64,000 bases of DNA, from contig OY757011.1 in NCBI GenBank assembly GCA_963580285.1, positions 119,293,874-119,357,873 on the forward strand. The letters run 5' to 3'. Made by a program: the position numbers and the translations under genes. Origin of the DNA: Lucinisca nassula (taxonomy: Eukaryota; Mollusca; Bivalvia; Lucinida; Lucinidae). Below the pieces are notes generated by a model. The model was given only the letters and a program-made list of their open reading frames with translations, made no database searches and had not been told where the DNA came from. Below are positions 32,002 through 42,910 of this stretch, in pieces; the stretch's first letter is position 1, and every line of letters starts with the position of its first letter.

Positions 32002-33168
32002 ATACCCCCACAAATGAAATTTGGGAGGTATATAGGAGTGAGCTTGTCAGTCTGTCGGTCTGTCTGTCGGTCGGTCTGTTGACTTGGTTTCCAGACGATA
32101 ACTCAAAAAGCGCTTCACCGATTTTTAGCTCGTCTGTTTTTTGAAAAAAAACTTTCGAGTTATTGTCATCACTCCGGCGTCTGCGTTGTCGTCTGGCGTC
32201 GTCTTTCCAAAAAAACTTAACCTTGGCTATAACTTAAAAAGTATTAGACCTAGCCTCATGAAACTTCATACACACACTCATCATCACAAGAGCTACATTT
32301 TGACCAAGGACCATAACAACATTGTTGATTTTGGCTGAATTATCTCCCCTTTTCCAATTTTTTTCTGAAACACATTTTTTACTCTCATATTAATACTATT
32401 CACAACAGTGCCTTCAAACTTCACATGAATGTTCCTTGGGACAAGAACTTTTCAGTGATACCACACTTTTTGATCTGTGACCTTGACCTTTGAACTTTGA
32501 CCTATTTTTCGAAAATTTAACCGAAAACCTTAACCTTGACCATATTTCCAAAAGTATTTGGCCTACCTTCATGAAACTTCATACACATACTCACCATCAC
32601 AAGAGCTACATTCCCTACAAGTTTTATAACTCCATCTTGCAATTTGATTGAATTATCTCCCCTTCTCTCTCCGTTTTTTTAAAATTGTTTTTGTCTCTTA
32701 TTTCAATACTATTCACAACAGAGCCTTCCAACTTCACAAGAATGTTCCTTGGGACAAGACCTTTTCAGTCATACCACGCTTTTTAACCTGTGACCTTGAC
32801 CTTTGAACTTTGACCTATTTTTCGAAAAATTAACCAAAAAACTTAACCTTGACCATATTTCAAGAAGTATTTGGCCTACCTTCATGAAACTTCATACTCA
32901 CACTCACCCATCATCACAAGAGCTACATTTTGTCTATGTGACATGGAAAAACAGACGAGCATGGCGCCGCTTGCGGTGCTCTTGTTATAATTTTTGGTAC
33001 ACTGATGTAACATCATAAAATACAGGTCAAGTTCGATTTCCACTACAATTAGTCAATTTTCGACATAGTTGTGGCCCCTTTCAAGTGAAAAAATTGCAAA
33101 ATGCCGCTGTTGTACTATCAAGGCAGTTTTTGTGGGGGTATTCATCACCTTTAGTGATAGCTCTAGTT
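32002..33168 (+). mobile_element. Helentron-like element, ATACCCCCACAAA family
   Basis: 5' ATACCCCCACAAA (32002-32014) and 3' TTTGTGGGGGTAT (33129-33141) are perfect inverses over 13 bp. Next to the 5' repeat is a hairpin (CCCCCACAAAT...ATTTGGGAGG) and GTCTGTCGGTCTGTCTGTCG. The 3' repeat is followed by the hairpin ATCACCTTTAGTGAT and CTCTAGTT. The paralogous uninterrupted site at 33571 (GTTATTACCGCTATTC) shows that it entered GTTAT^TACC without target duplication. Another element (32127) sits inside it. Confidence 0.85.
32127..32986 (+). mobile_element. Helentron-like element, GCTCGTCTG family
   Basis: 5' GCTCGTCTGTTTTT (32128-32141) is the perfect 14-bp inverse of AAAAACAGACGAGC (32947-32960). 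The 3' hairpin GCGCCGCTTGCGGTGC and CTCTTGTT complete the end. The core holds two to three degenerate modules of about 300 bp (CCTTGACCATATTTC, GGCCTACCTTCATGAAACTT, CATCACAAGAGCTACATT). It is inserted within the ATACCCCC element right after TTCACCGATTTTT. Confidence 0.85.
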
Positions 33169-34311
33169 ACCACTATTCATCTCAAGTATCCGATAATTTT
33201 CGCGCCATATCGGTCGCGTCGGGGTCTTTGAAGTTAACATTGCTCAGCATGACTAGCGGCGCATTATAAAATATACTTTGCGGCCCTGCGAAGTATTTTT
33301 TCGCGGCCGACGCTAGTGAAATCCTTTTTGCAAACATATTTTTGTAAATGGAACCGTTTCTTCCTCTCCATTGCTGCACAGACTGATCAACGTGTCATCT
33401 TTGTCAGTCGTGTTCCGACAAGCAGTGCATATATATTATACAAAGTTTTCACGCAAGATTACTTTGAGCCCCAATTAGCAGGATTAAAACTGTTACGCTT
33501 TGATTATAAATTTATTACCTATTTATCTATGTTAATACGAAGTGGCCTGCATGCGGAGCATGCTCTATTAGTTATTACCGCTATTCATCTCAAGTATCCG
33601 ATAATATTAGCCCCCTATCGGTCGCGTCGGCGTCTTTGAACGTAACAGTGCTCAGCATGACTAGCGGCGCATTATAAAAGATACTTTGCGTCCCTGCGAG
33701 GTATTTTTTAGCGGCCGACGCTAGTGAAATCGTTTTGCAAACATATTTTTGTTATTATGCAAACATTGAATCAAATTATATAAAATTTCCGATAAAATCC
33801 GGAACTTGCCGAAAGTACCGGTACGGCCAAAAAGTACCGCTGGAAGAAAATACCGCGGTTTACCGGTGCACCGGTTTTACCGCTCACCCCTAGACAAGAC
33901 CATTCGTCATTTTTTTCGCTTTTTGTTCTTTATTTTGACGGAAAATTCTGCGAGCAAATAGTGTAGGCCCTGATTAGATGCCCCATTCTGCGGCGGGTTC
34001 TAGAATGCGGCGTCTGATCTGGGCCTGCACTGTTTGCTAAGGTACCCCTTTAGGGGTTTCCCGCATGCAATGTGTTAAATGTCTGTCTGCAGAGCTGGGT
34101 GCATGAGTTCTTGCTTGAAGCTACCTATACATCCCGCCATCTATTCTTCCTCTTGGGAAGTCTGCAGAAAGGGTGTTTAGCATATCAGTAACCATTTATG
34201 ATGTTCATCTGCAGTCCAAATAAATGTATGACTTTTGTATGTGGATCTGCCTTGGCCTGTTAATGTGTGAGCAGTCTCATATTTGCAGTCATATTTTAAA
34301 CCTTTGCGCGG

Positions 34312-34460
34312 GTCACATGTGAGACGCCAAGTTCTGCAACGGAAAGTCGGATGGTTTTTCTCCGGGTACTCCGGTTTTCGCCCACCTGATTAACTATCAG
34401 CTCGGTATGAGTGAAATAATCTTGAAAGGGCTGTAAAACCAATCCCCCCCCCCCCCCCCC
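34312..34460 (+). mobile_element. SINE-B fragment
   Basis: CAAGTTCTGCAACGGAAAGT, CGGATGGTTTTTCTCCGGGT, ACTCCGGTTTTCGCCCACCT and GTGAAATAATCTTGAAAGGG match the body of the tRNA-headed element at 52819. Its tail is a C run (22 C at 34444-34465) followed by A. The same body appears in part at 35842-35940 and 52540-52625. Confidence 0.65.
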
Positions 34461-34650
34461 CCCCCAAAAAAAAACTTTGTCATTTGCATACAGGCAAAGA
34501 CATCCGTCTGTGTAATGAGCCCTGTCTGTAAAGAGCTTTTCCTGCCATCTGAATCTACAGAGGCACCCAGTAATCTGAACCTGCCATCTGGGCTTGGATT
34601 CCTCTTGAAAAAAAAAAAACAAAAAAAAAACACTTTTTTTTTTTTTCCAG

Positions 34651-34745
34651 ACGAGGTTCCTTATTAAGTACAGCTATATTCGTGTATGCAGCAACATCAC
34701 CTGTAAATGGTTACTTTGGTGGCAGTTTGTACGCAAGAATGGGAG
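34651..34745 (+). CDS. TM9SF3: TM9SF3-like, visible exon 6
   Basis: (E)[31 protein letters not shown]. The motif [17 protein letters not shown] is diagnostic of TM9SF proteins, on the third membrane region. The acceptor follows an unusually long T tract (CACTTTTTTTTTTTTTCCAG) ending at 34650; the donor GGAG|GTAATT at 34746 is weaker than the others. Phase 2 in, 1 out, completed by exon 7. Confidence 0.95.
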
Positions 34746-34770
34746 GTAATTATTGTTTTTGAAATTTACC

Positions 34771-35070
34771 AGAAATAAATGGGCTGCATGATGCTTCCAT
34801 GCAGAGCTGAAACCAACAAATGAGTACTGGTAGACTGCTTAGAGGATCTAAGCCTGCCCAGGCAAAGCGGTGTGAGATGGAATATCCATGCTTATAAACG
34901 CTATTGGTTTCATTGGGTGACAGGGCTTAAGATGTCATTTCATCTCAATGTCGGGTAAAAGCTCCACAAAATTGGAAGCAAAAAGTCCCACAAAATTGGA
35001 AGCATGTCTCTAAAATGACCGATACAGTGTTGACAGGGACGTGAAACCTCAAATCCAACAAACAAACAAA
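34771..35070 (+). mobile_element. SINE-A, 5'-truncated, with internal 25-bp duplication
   Basis: Begins AGAAATAAATGGGCTGCATG only 25 bp after the exon 6 donor and ends GGGACGTGAAACCTCAAATC, CAACAAACAAAC. Within it CCACAAAATTGGAAGC with flanking bases occurs twice in tandem (about 34967-35005). Confidence 0.8.
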
Positions 35071-35476
35071 ACAACTGTTAAATGTATTACCACAAGCAAA
35101 TTGTATTCAGCGTGTTCGCTGCTGGATGTGTCAGAATCATTTTGTTACAGTAGCAATCTGTACTGGCCCGGGTCCCAAGGTTTAAAAAAATCATGCTCAA
35201 TTGAGAATGAAATTTGTATGGATAAAAAATTTAACCCTTGTCCTGCTGAATAAATTAATTTTGCCTCTCCCAGTTGTGTCTACCAACTACTCAAATTACT
35301 TGATTTATTACTATAAATTCCCTCAGCAGAATGACAAACAGTGAAGATCCAGATCAGATGGCTTCCCCAGAAGCCATCTGATCTGGATTTTCACTGTTTG
35401 CGAAGGTAGTGTGCATTCTGGTTCGGCAGTTCTTTGTCAGATCAGTAGACAACAATATTTGTCCTGCCGATAAATT

Positions 35477-35681
35477 TTAACCCTTATCTTGCTGTTCACG
35501 ACATCCCCTATCTTTGCAAACAGTGTAGATCTAGATCAGATGGAAGCCATCTGATCAGGATCTACACTGTTTTACATTCAGTTTATGAATTTGTAGGAAT
35601 AAATTACATCAAGTAATCTGATTGGTTCAAAGTCAGAGATGGGATGTGGCTAAAATGAATATTCAGCAAGAGAAGGGTTAA
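35477..35681. mobile_element. piggyBac-like MITE
   Basis: TTAACCCTTATCTTGCTGTT ... CAGCAAGAGAAGGGTTAA, with a shortened palindrome (about 35516-35572, GGAAGCC loop lost). Upstream at about 35230-35480 is another incomplete TTAACCCTTGTCCTGCTG start with its own palindrome (35334-35402). Confidence 0.85.
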
Positions 35682-35941
35682 AGTGCCCACAGTTGCCAAA
35701 CAGACAATTCATATACATGTATGTTATGCGAAGTCTGATTTTCTCTGAAAAATTAGAGAGAACAAAAAAAAAAAACAATTTCAAATGAAAATACCTCCTG
35801 CTTATTTTGATTGGTGCTTTATGGGTGAATGATGCCAAGGTCAGGTAGTTTTTCTCAGCATACGCAGATTTTTACCCACCACTGATTAAGGAGTGGTTAG
35901 ACAAAAAGTGAAATAATCTTGAAATTGGCGTAAAACCAAAA

Positions 35942-36154
35942 TTAACCCTTATCTTGCTGTTCACGACAACCCCTATCTTTGCAAACAGTGTAGATCCAGA
36001 TCAGATGGCTTCTGAAGAAGCCATCTGATCAGGATCTACAATGTTTGGCATTCAATTTATGAATTTGTAGCAATAAATTACATTTACTATTTTGATTGGT
36101 TGATAGACAGAAATGGGTGTGGCTTCAATGAATATTCAGCAAGATAAGGGTTAA
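35942..36154. mobile_element. piggyBac-like MITE, intact
   Basis: TTAACCCTTATCTTGCTGTT ... CAGCAAGATAAGGGTTAA; 14-bp terminal repeats are perfect. The inner palindrome GCAAACAGTGTAGATCCAGA/GGATCTACAATGTTTG is at 35976-36047. It lies 48 bp before exon 7. Confidence 0.88.
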
Positions 36155-36202
36155 AAAAAATTGTATTAATGCAGTCTGAAATCTTCAGTTATTTCATTAC
36201 AG

Positions 36203-36333
36203 GTAAAGTATGGATAAAACAGATGTTACTGAGTGCCTTCTTCTTGCCCACTTGTGTATGTGGGACAGCTTTCTTTATCAACTTTATAGCTATCTACTAC
36301 CATGCTTCCAGAGCCATTCCATTTGGAACTATG
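36203..36333 (+). CDS. TM9SF3: TM9SF3-like, visible exon 7
   Basis: (G)[48 protein letters not shown] and [26 protein letters not shown] are near-identical to TM9SF3 and cover the fourth membrane helix and the following loop. The acceptor TTACAG is at 36201-36202 and the donor ATG|GTGAGT at 36334. Phase 1 in, 0 out. The intron that follows, 11.4 kb, is the longest in the window. Confidence 0.95.
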
Positions 36334-36491
36334 GTGAGTTGCAAGGATCAGCTTTTAACTACACCTAACCTCGTTATTACACTTCATTATAACACAGTTT
36401 TGTATATTAACCCATTGTATACTAGTGGACGCTTCCATTGCCCTGTGTTGGACAAGTCCATTTGTCATTTTAGGGTTGTCAGGCCTATTTT

Positions 36492-39400
36492 TAGCTCACC
36501 TGACCGAAGGTCATGGTGAGCTTTTGTGACCGTAAGATGTCCGGCGTCGTCGTCCGTCGTGCGTAAACTTTTTCTTGTGAACAAACTAGAGGCCACAGTT
36601 TTGGTCCAATCATCATCAAACTTGCTCAGAATGATCATCATGACAATATCTCGGTCAAGTTCGAATATGGGTCATGTCGGGTGAAAAAGTAGGTCAGTAG
36701 GTCAAATCATAGAAAAACCTTGTGAACACTCTAGAGGGCACAGTTTTGGTCCAATCATCATCAAACTTGCTCAGAATGATCATTGTGACAATATTTTAGT
36801 GAAGTTTGAATATGGATCATGTCGGCTTAAAAAGTAGGTCAGCGGGTCAAATCATAGAAAAACCTTGTGAACACCCTAGAGGCCACAATTTTGGTCCAAT
36901 CATAATCAAACTTGCTCAGAATGATCATCATGACAATATCTTGGTCAAGTTCGAATATGGGTCATGTCCGGTCAAAAAGTAGGTCAGTAGGTCAAATCAT
37001 AGAAAAACCTTGTGAACACTCTGAAGGCCACTGTTTTGGTCCAATTATCATGAAACTTGCTCAGAATGACCATTGTGACAATATTTCAGTCCAGTTCGAA
37101 TATGGGTCATATCGGGTTAAAAAGTAGGTCAGCGGGTCAAATCATATAAAAACCTTGTGAACACCCTAGGGGCCACAATTTTGGTCCAATCATAATCAAA
37201 CTTGCTCAGAATGATCATCATGACAATATCTCGGTCAAGTTTGAATATGGGTCATGTCCGGTTGAAAAGTAGGTCAGTAGGTCAAATCATAGAAAAACCT
37301 TGTGAATACTCAGGAGGCCACAAGTTTGGTTAAATCATTAATCTTGCTCAGAATGGTCATTGTGACAATATCTTGGCTAAGTTTGAATAAAGGTCTTTTC
37401 GGGTCAAAAAGTAGGTCAGTAGGTCAAATTAAAGAAAAAACTTGTGAACACTCTAGTTTTACATAGACTTATATAGGGAAAATCTTTAAAAATCCTTTTC
37501 TCTGAAACCACAAGGCCTAGGTCTTTTATATTTGGTATGAAGCTTCATCTAAAAGACCCCTAACAAGATTATTCAAATGATAGTGCTGAGGCCAAAAATG
37601 TCCCCGCCCCCGGGCCCTTTGGTTTTACATAGGCTTATATAGGGAAAATCTTTAAAAATCTTCTGCTCTGAAGCTGCAAGGCCCAGGACTTTGATATTTG
37701 GTATTAAGCTTTATCTAGTGGACCCCTACCAAGATTGTTCAAATTATAGTGCTGGGGCAAAAAATGCCCCCGTTCCGGGGCCCTTTGGTTTTACATGGCC
37801 TTATATAGGGAAAATCTTTAAAAATCTTCTTCTCTGAAACCGCAAGGTCCAGGACTTTGATATTTAGAATGAAGCTTCATCCATTGGACCTCTACCAAGA
37901 TTGTTCAAATTATCGCCCTTGGGCCAAAAATGCCCCCGCTCAGGGGCCCTTTGTTTTTACATAGACTTATATAGGGAAAATCTTTAAAAATCCTTTTCTC
38001 TGAAACCACAAGGCCTAGGTCTTTTATATTTGGTATGAAGCTTCATCTAAAAGACCCCTAACAAGATTATTCAAATGATAGTGCTGAGGCCAAAAATGTC
38101 CCCACCCCCGGGCCCTTTGGTTTTACATAGGCTTATATAGGGAAAATCTTTAAAAATCTTCTGCTCTGAAACTGCAAGGCCCAGGACTTTGATATTTGGT
38201 ATTAAGCTTTATCTAGTGGACCCCTACCAAGATTGTTCAAATTATAGTGCTGGGGCAAAAAAAGCCTCCACCTGGGGCCCTTTGGTTTTACATAGGCTTA
38301 TATAGGGAAAATCTTTAAAAATCTTCTTCTCTGAAACCGCAAGGCCCAGGACTTTGATATTTTGTATGAAGCTTCATCTAGTGGACCCCTACCAAGATTG
38401 TTCAAATTATAGCCCTTGGGCCAAAAATCCCCCTGCTCAGGGGCCCTTTGGTTTTACATAGACTTATATAGGGAAAATCTTTAAAAATCTTCTTCTCTGA
38501 AACCGCAAGGTCCAGGACTTTGATATTTAGAATGAAGCTTCATCCAATGGACCTCTACCAAGATTGTTCAAACTATCGCCCTTGGGCCAAAAATGCCCCC
38601 GCTCAGGGGCCCTTTGTTTTTACATAGACTTATATAGGGAAAATCTTTAAAAATCCTTTTCTCTGAAACCACAAGGCCTAGGTCTTTTATATTTGGTATG
38701 AAGCTTCATCTAAAAGACCCCTAACAAGATTATTCAAATGATAGTGCTGAGGCCAAAAATGTCCCCGCCGCCGGGCCCTTTGGTTTTACATAGGCTTATA
38801 TAGGGAAAATCTTTAAAAATCTTCTGCTCTGAAACTGCAAGGCCCAGGACTTTGATATTTGGAATTAAGCTTTATCTAGTGGACCCCTACCAAGATTGTT
38901 CAAATTATAGTGCTGGGGCAAAAAAAGCCTCCGACTGGGACCCTTTGGTTTTACATGGCCTTATATAGGGAAAATCTTTAAAAATCTTCTTCTCTGAAAC
39001 CGCAAGGCCCAGGACTTTGATATTTTGTATGAAGCTTCATCTAGTGGACCCCTACCAAGATTGTTCAAATTATAGCCCTTGGGCCAAAAATGCCCCCGCT
39101 CAGGGGCCCTTTGGTTTTACATAGACTTATATAGGGAAAATCTTTAAAAATCTTCTTCTCTGAAACCACAAGGCCTAGGTCTTTTATACAGTCAAACCTG
39201 TGAACAAAGGCCATCTATGGGACAGAACAAATTTGGCCGTTATTCACAGGTGACCTTTGCTCGGAGGTTTGACAATTACCAGCAGGCCGACAGTGTCCAA
39301 AAATTCTTACATTTATTGATTAAATAGCAAGCAGTCACTGGATGAAGAAGCATATTGTTTTCCATTTAATTTACATGTTTATATGTTGCGTCATCCGACG

Positions 39401-41266
39401 CCAGCAACCCCACACGTGTTTAAATCTTTCATAAAAAATGTTTGGAACCGGTAAAAAATATTTTCTCGATAGCTAAACGGTTGTGAATAGAGGTGGATAG
39501 AAAACAGCGCTGTATAGCTCCCGAATTATCCCTCCGTGTCAATAACCAACAACAGCCTTCGACTTTTCCCGCCGAGCGTCTGCTATTTGGCGCCAAAACA
39601 TAACCATTCATGAGATCGTAGAGTAGTCCGTTTTTATTATGCAAACATATACCGTTAGATGTAGCTAATTGTCTGAGGAGGATTAAATCATTTTCACATT
39701 GATCTTGGATTAAATTTTATGACTGGAGGATAAACGCAAATTAGAGACATGACTTGACCATATTTTCACACCTTATCGACACGCACCGCAGGGTGGCAAT
39801 TATATGACAGGGATTAACAATAGTGTCATACTTGAACCGTAATAAATACACAGATGGTTTGTCTCTGAATTGACAGTGCCGCAATTATTGTGATTTACTT
39901 ACTGGACTAGTTTTACCGTCTTTAGGATTGTCCGCCAATTTAAAAAAAAAATGTTTAGTCAATTTTTCTTCACTTTTCTAATAAACTATCTTCAGTTCTT
40001 GTGTAAAACAGAATGCAATGGATTTATTCAATTCAACTCACTCACAAACCGTAACATGTTTGACCAGATCGCCAGGATTAAGGACTGCAACACCAATCAA
40101 GCAGGCAAATTATATGCCAATCAATGGCGATAATTACCTCAAAGCTGAATTCATGAGCGTGATGGATTCAATTAAAGACCGTTATTCAAGGACAGCAACT
40201 CAGTTTGGGACTGAATAATGTGACCGTTGACCGTAGTGCACGGTGGACCGCTATTCCCAGTTAATTTATTAGGGAATTTCGATTGGGAGGGGTTGAAAAT
40301 GACCGTTGTAATAAGGGGACCGTCATTCGGAGGTGACCGTAAGCACAGGTTCGACTGTATTTGGTATGAAGCTTCTTCTAAAGGACCCCTACCAAGATGA
40401 TTCAAATTATAGTGCTGGGGCCAAAAGTGGCCCCGTCCCGGGGCCCTTTGGTTTTACATAGACTTATATAGGGATAATCTTTAAAAATCTTCTCTGAAAC
40501 CACAAGGCCCAGGACTTTGAAATTTGGTATGAAGTTGCATCTAATGGACCTCTACCAAGATTGTTAAAATTATAGCCCTGGGGCCAAAAATGCCCCCACT
40601 CTGGGGCCCTATGGTTTTACATAGACTTACATGGGGAAAATCTTCAAAAATCTTCTTCTCTGAAACCACAAGGCCTGGGTCTTTGATATTTGGTATGAAG
40701 CTGCATCTAGTGGACCTCTATCAAAATTATTCAAATTATAGCCCTGGTACCAAAAATGTCCCCGCTCCGGGGCCCTTTGGTTTTGCATAGACTTATATAG
40801 GGAAATCTTTAAAAATCTTCTCTGAAACTGCAAGGCCAAGGCCTTTGATATTTAGTATGGAGCTTTATCTAGTGGACCTCTACCAAGATTGTTCAAATTA
40901 TAGCCCTGGGGCCACAAATGCCCCCACCCCGGGCCGGGGCCCTTTGTTTTTACATAGATTTATATAGCCCTGGGGCCATTTGGTTTTGCATAGGCTTATG
41001 TAGGGAATATCTTTAAAAAAAATCTTCTTCTCTGAAACTGCAAGGCCCAGGTCTTTGAAATTTGATGTGTAGCTTTATCTAGTGGACCTTTGCCAAGATT
41101 GTTCTAATTATAGCCTTTGTTGATGTTTGGTATGAAGCTTCACCTTTAAGACCTCCCTCAACATTATGCACATTAAAACCCTGGGGCCAATAATGGCCCT
41201 CTCTGGGGCCCACTTGTTACACTATGGATCAGGTGAGCGATCCAGGGCCATCATGGCCCTCTTGTT
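36492..41266 (+). mobile_element. Large Helentron-like element with two different tandem arrays
   Basis: The 5' GCTCACCTGA (36494-36503) lies in the hairpin AGCTCACC ... GGTGAGCT. The 3' TCAGGTGAGC (41229-41238), hairpin GGGCCATCATGGCCC and CTCTTGTT close it. Array 1 (about 36590-37455) has a 145-bp period (GGTCCAAT at 36603, 36748, 36893). Array 2 (37455-41200) has modules of about 160-170 bp and higher-order blocks, for example near-identical runs starting at 37455, 37958 and 38620. A Tigger-like element (39189-40357) is inserted in array 2. Confidence 0.85.
39189..40357. mobile_element. Tigger-like element in the module array
   Basis: The ends CAGTCAAACCTGTGA and CACAGGTTCGACTG are flanked by TA (39187-39188 and 40358-40359). 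Removing it restores the module text CTTTTATATTTGGTATG exactly, so it is a clean insertion with a TA target duplication. The inside also has GGCCGTTATTCACAGGTGACC/GGTGACCGT-type inverted motifs. Positions 39390-39919 match 15857-16394. No intact transposase. Confidence 0.85.
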
Positions 41267-41409
41267 TCATTTTTATTCTATTTTTGAAGGAAAATTCTTT
41301 TAGCAAACAGTGCAGGCCCTGATCAGATGCCGCGTTCTTCGTGGTCTGGGCCTGCACTGTTTGCCAAGGTACCCCTTTAGGGTTTGCGGCATACAATGGG
41401 TTAAGTCCC

Positions 41410-41800
41410 TATGGAATATTGCCTTTCATCATATGACATAACGTGTGAATGTAATATCACCATGTATGAAATTTAACAATCCACCAGTGGCTTAAATATG
41501 CAAATTAGTTAGATATTCCCCGTAAGGTTGTAGGTATGATGTCCTAAATGACTTCTCATTTACTAATGGTGGAAAATTGACATTTTTGTTAAAAAATCCT
41601 GAATAAAATGCGTTTTTAATGCCATATGATAAAAAGTATCTTGCATTTGTGTTCATGTATTGCTGAATTTATTAACCTCGAGGAAAAGGGATAAAATGCT
41701 TGGCAAAGCCTTGAAATTTATTCATATTCTTCAAACTCGTTTAATAAATTCTCTAATGCTAGAACACTCATGTTATATCCTCTATTAACTACAGATATCA
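41410..41800. repeat. Dispersed repeat ending in a palindrome, copy 2
   Basis: Diverged copy of 30190-30590: AAATATGCAAATTAG, CATTTACTAATGG, GAATAAAATGCGTTTTTAAT and GAGGAAAAGGGATAAAATGC; the right arm of the palindrome is decayed. Confidence 0.7.
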
Positions 41801-41904
41801 AAATATTTAGGATAGTTTTCTTATCTTGAAAATATATATGTTGTATGTACTCATTAGAATTGCCGTGTGGTGTAAATAGATACAACACACTTTAAAGAAC
41901 ATTG

Positions 41905-42170
41905 AAAAGATGTCTTTGTCCATGGTGCTTCAATGCACAGCTGAAACCAACTGTACACTTGAGTACTTGTGTTAACCACTTAGAAAGTCCTAGCCTGCCT
42001 GGACAAAGTGGTATGTGTCAGATCGTCAGTACATATAAGCCCGAGCAGTTTAGACAGTAGGGCTTGGGATGTCATCTTGATTTGAGGTAAAAGTCCCACA
42101 AACTTGGACGAAAAATCTCCAAAATGACCTAAATGGTATTATTAGGGATGTAAAACTTAACACAAACAAA
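41905..42170 (+). mobile_element. SINE-A, old diverged copy
   Basis: Recognisable landmarks in order: TGGTGCTTCAATGCACAGCT, GAGTACTTGTGTTAACC, GCCTGCCTGGACAAAG, GTAGGGCTTGGGATGTCATC, AAAAGTCCCACAAA, CTCCAAAATGACC and AAAACTTAACACAAAC. It is clearly older than the other copies. Confidence 0.65.
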
Positions 42171-42342
42171 ATATGTCTCAAAGTCATCTGCATTATTCTT
42201 GACCTGGTGCTATGATTATCACTCAGTAGCGTGAATTATTATAAAAATTCGGACACCTTGAGGATTTGCTGTAATTCTTCTAAAATTTTAACAAATATGC
42301 TTCATGATCCATCAAGCAGCCCAAAAAGTGAAGACAGAATAG

Positions 42343-42437
42343 CAAACAGTGTAGACCCTGATCAGACTGCTCCTTCCGGAGCAGTCGATCAGACTGCTCC
42401 TTCAGGAGCAGTCTGATCTGGGTCTGCACTGTTTGCT
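42343..42437. repeat. GCAAACAGTG palindrome with duplicated inner stem
   Basis: GCAAACAGTGTAGACCCTGA, TCAGACTGCTCCTTCCGGAG, CAGTCGATCAGACTGCTCCT, TCAGGAGCAGTCTGATCTGG, GTCTGCACTGTTTGC. The CAGACTGCTCCTTC-GGAGCAGT hairpin occurs twice, a partial tandem duplication inside the palindrome. Confidence 0.8.
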
Positions 42438-42910
42438 TAGGCCTGTCTGTCCCAATACTTAGGATCACCTCTGTCTTGAACAAATTTTCACAGTCATTGA
42501 AATTTGACTACAGTCAAACCTGTCTTAGTGGCCACCTCTATTAAGCAAGCAACCTGTCTTAAACAAGCAGGCATTCAGTCCCCGAAAAAGGAAAATGCAT
42601 GAAAATTCACCTGCCTTAAGCAAGCACCTGTCTTAATCAAGCATTTTTAGCTCACCTGAGCCGAAGGCTCATGTGAGGTATTAGTATACCACGAGCCGGC
42701 GTCCGTCGTCCACACTTTCAACGAAGTATATCTCTGGAACCAGTGGGCCGGCCTTGATCAAATCTCATATGAACCATCATCAGGTAGGGGGAAAGGCTGT
42801 ATTAGGTTTTCGTGCAGATCGGATGAGAACTCTGGTTGCCACAGCAACAAAGAGCTCCCATAGGCTTAACATAGGAAAAAGCTTGTCATCACTCTAGCTC
42901 CGTCAATTTT

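Larger units (their letters stand above)
31036..33891. mobile_element. hAT-like element with TACCGCGGTA-rich ends
   Basis: The target duplication AGACAAGA (31028-31035 and 33892-33899; TAGACAAGA also fits) and hAT-like ends (GGGCTGGGTACCG at the left, inverse of AGGGGTGAGCGGTA at the right) define a 2.86-kb insertion. Both subterminal regions are packed with TACCGCGGTA, CCGGTATAC and TACCGTGGTA motifs. Inside, about 300 bp (31881-32004 plus 33169-33346) is present again uninterrupted at 33455-33752. Two nested Helentron-like elements occupy 32002-33168. No intact transposase. A distant relative of the internal segment is at about 63400-63670. Confidence 0.8.
30985..34078. mobile_element. TTAA-type element, CCCATTGTATACTAG family, split by a hAT-like insertion
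   Basis: The left end (C)TAACCCATTGTATACTAG and right end GCATGCAATGTGTTAA match the family at 36407-41404. The right part carries the palindrome GCAAATAGTGTAGGCCCTGA ... GCCTGCACTGTTTGCT and AAGGTACCCCTTTAGGGG. The interior is interrupted at 31036 by the 2.9-kb hAT-like element. Confidence 0.75.
36407..41404. mobile_element. TTAA-type element, CCCATTGTATACTAG family, split by a Helentron-like insertion
   Basis: The left end TTAACCCATTGTATACTAG and the right end GCATACAATGGGTTAA are at the ends of a 5-kb span. The right part holds the palindrome GCAAACAGTGCAGGCCCTGA ... GCCTGCACTGTTTGCC (41304-41365) and GGTACCCCTTTAGGG. The insertion at 36492-41266 accounts for nearly all of the length, so the original MITE was about 220 bp. 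Confidence 0.8.

Noticed and set aside
36169..36519. Reading the whole open frame as coding
   Set aside because: Only 36203-36333 matches TM9SF3; the frame simply runs past the donor GTGAGT into intron.
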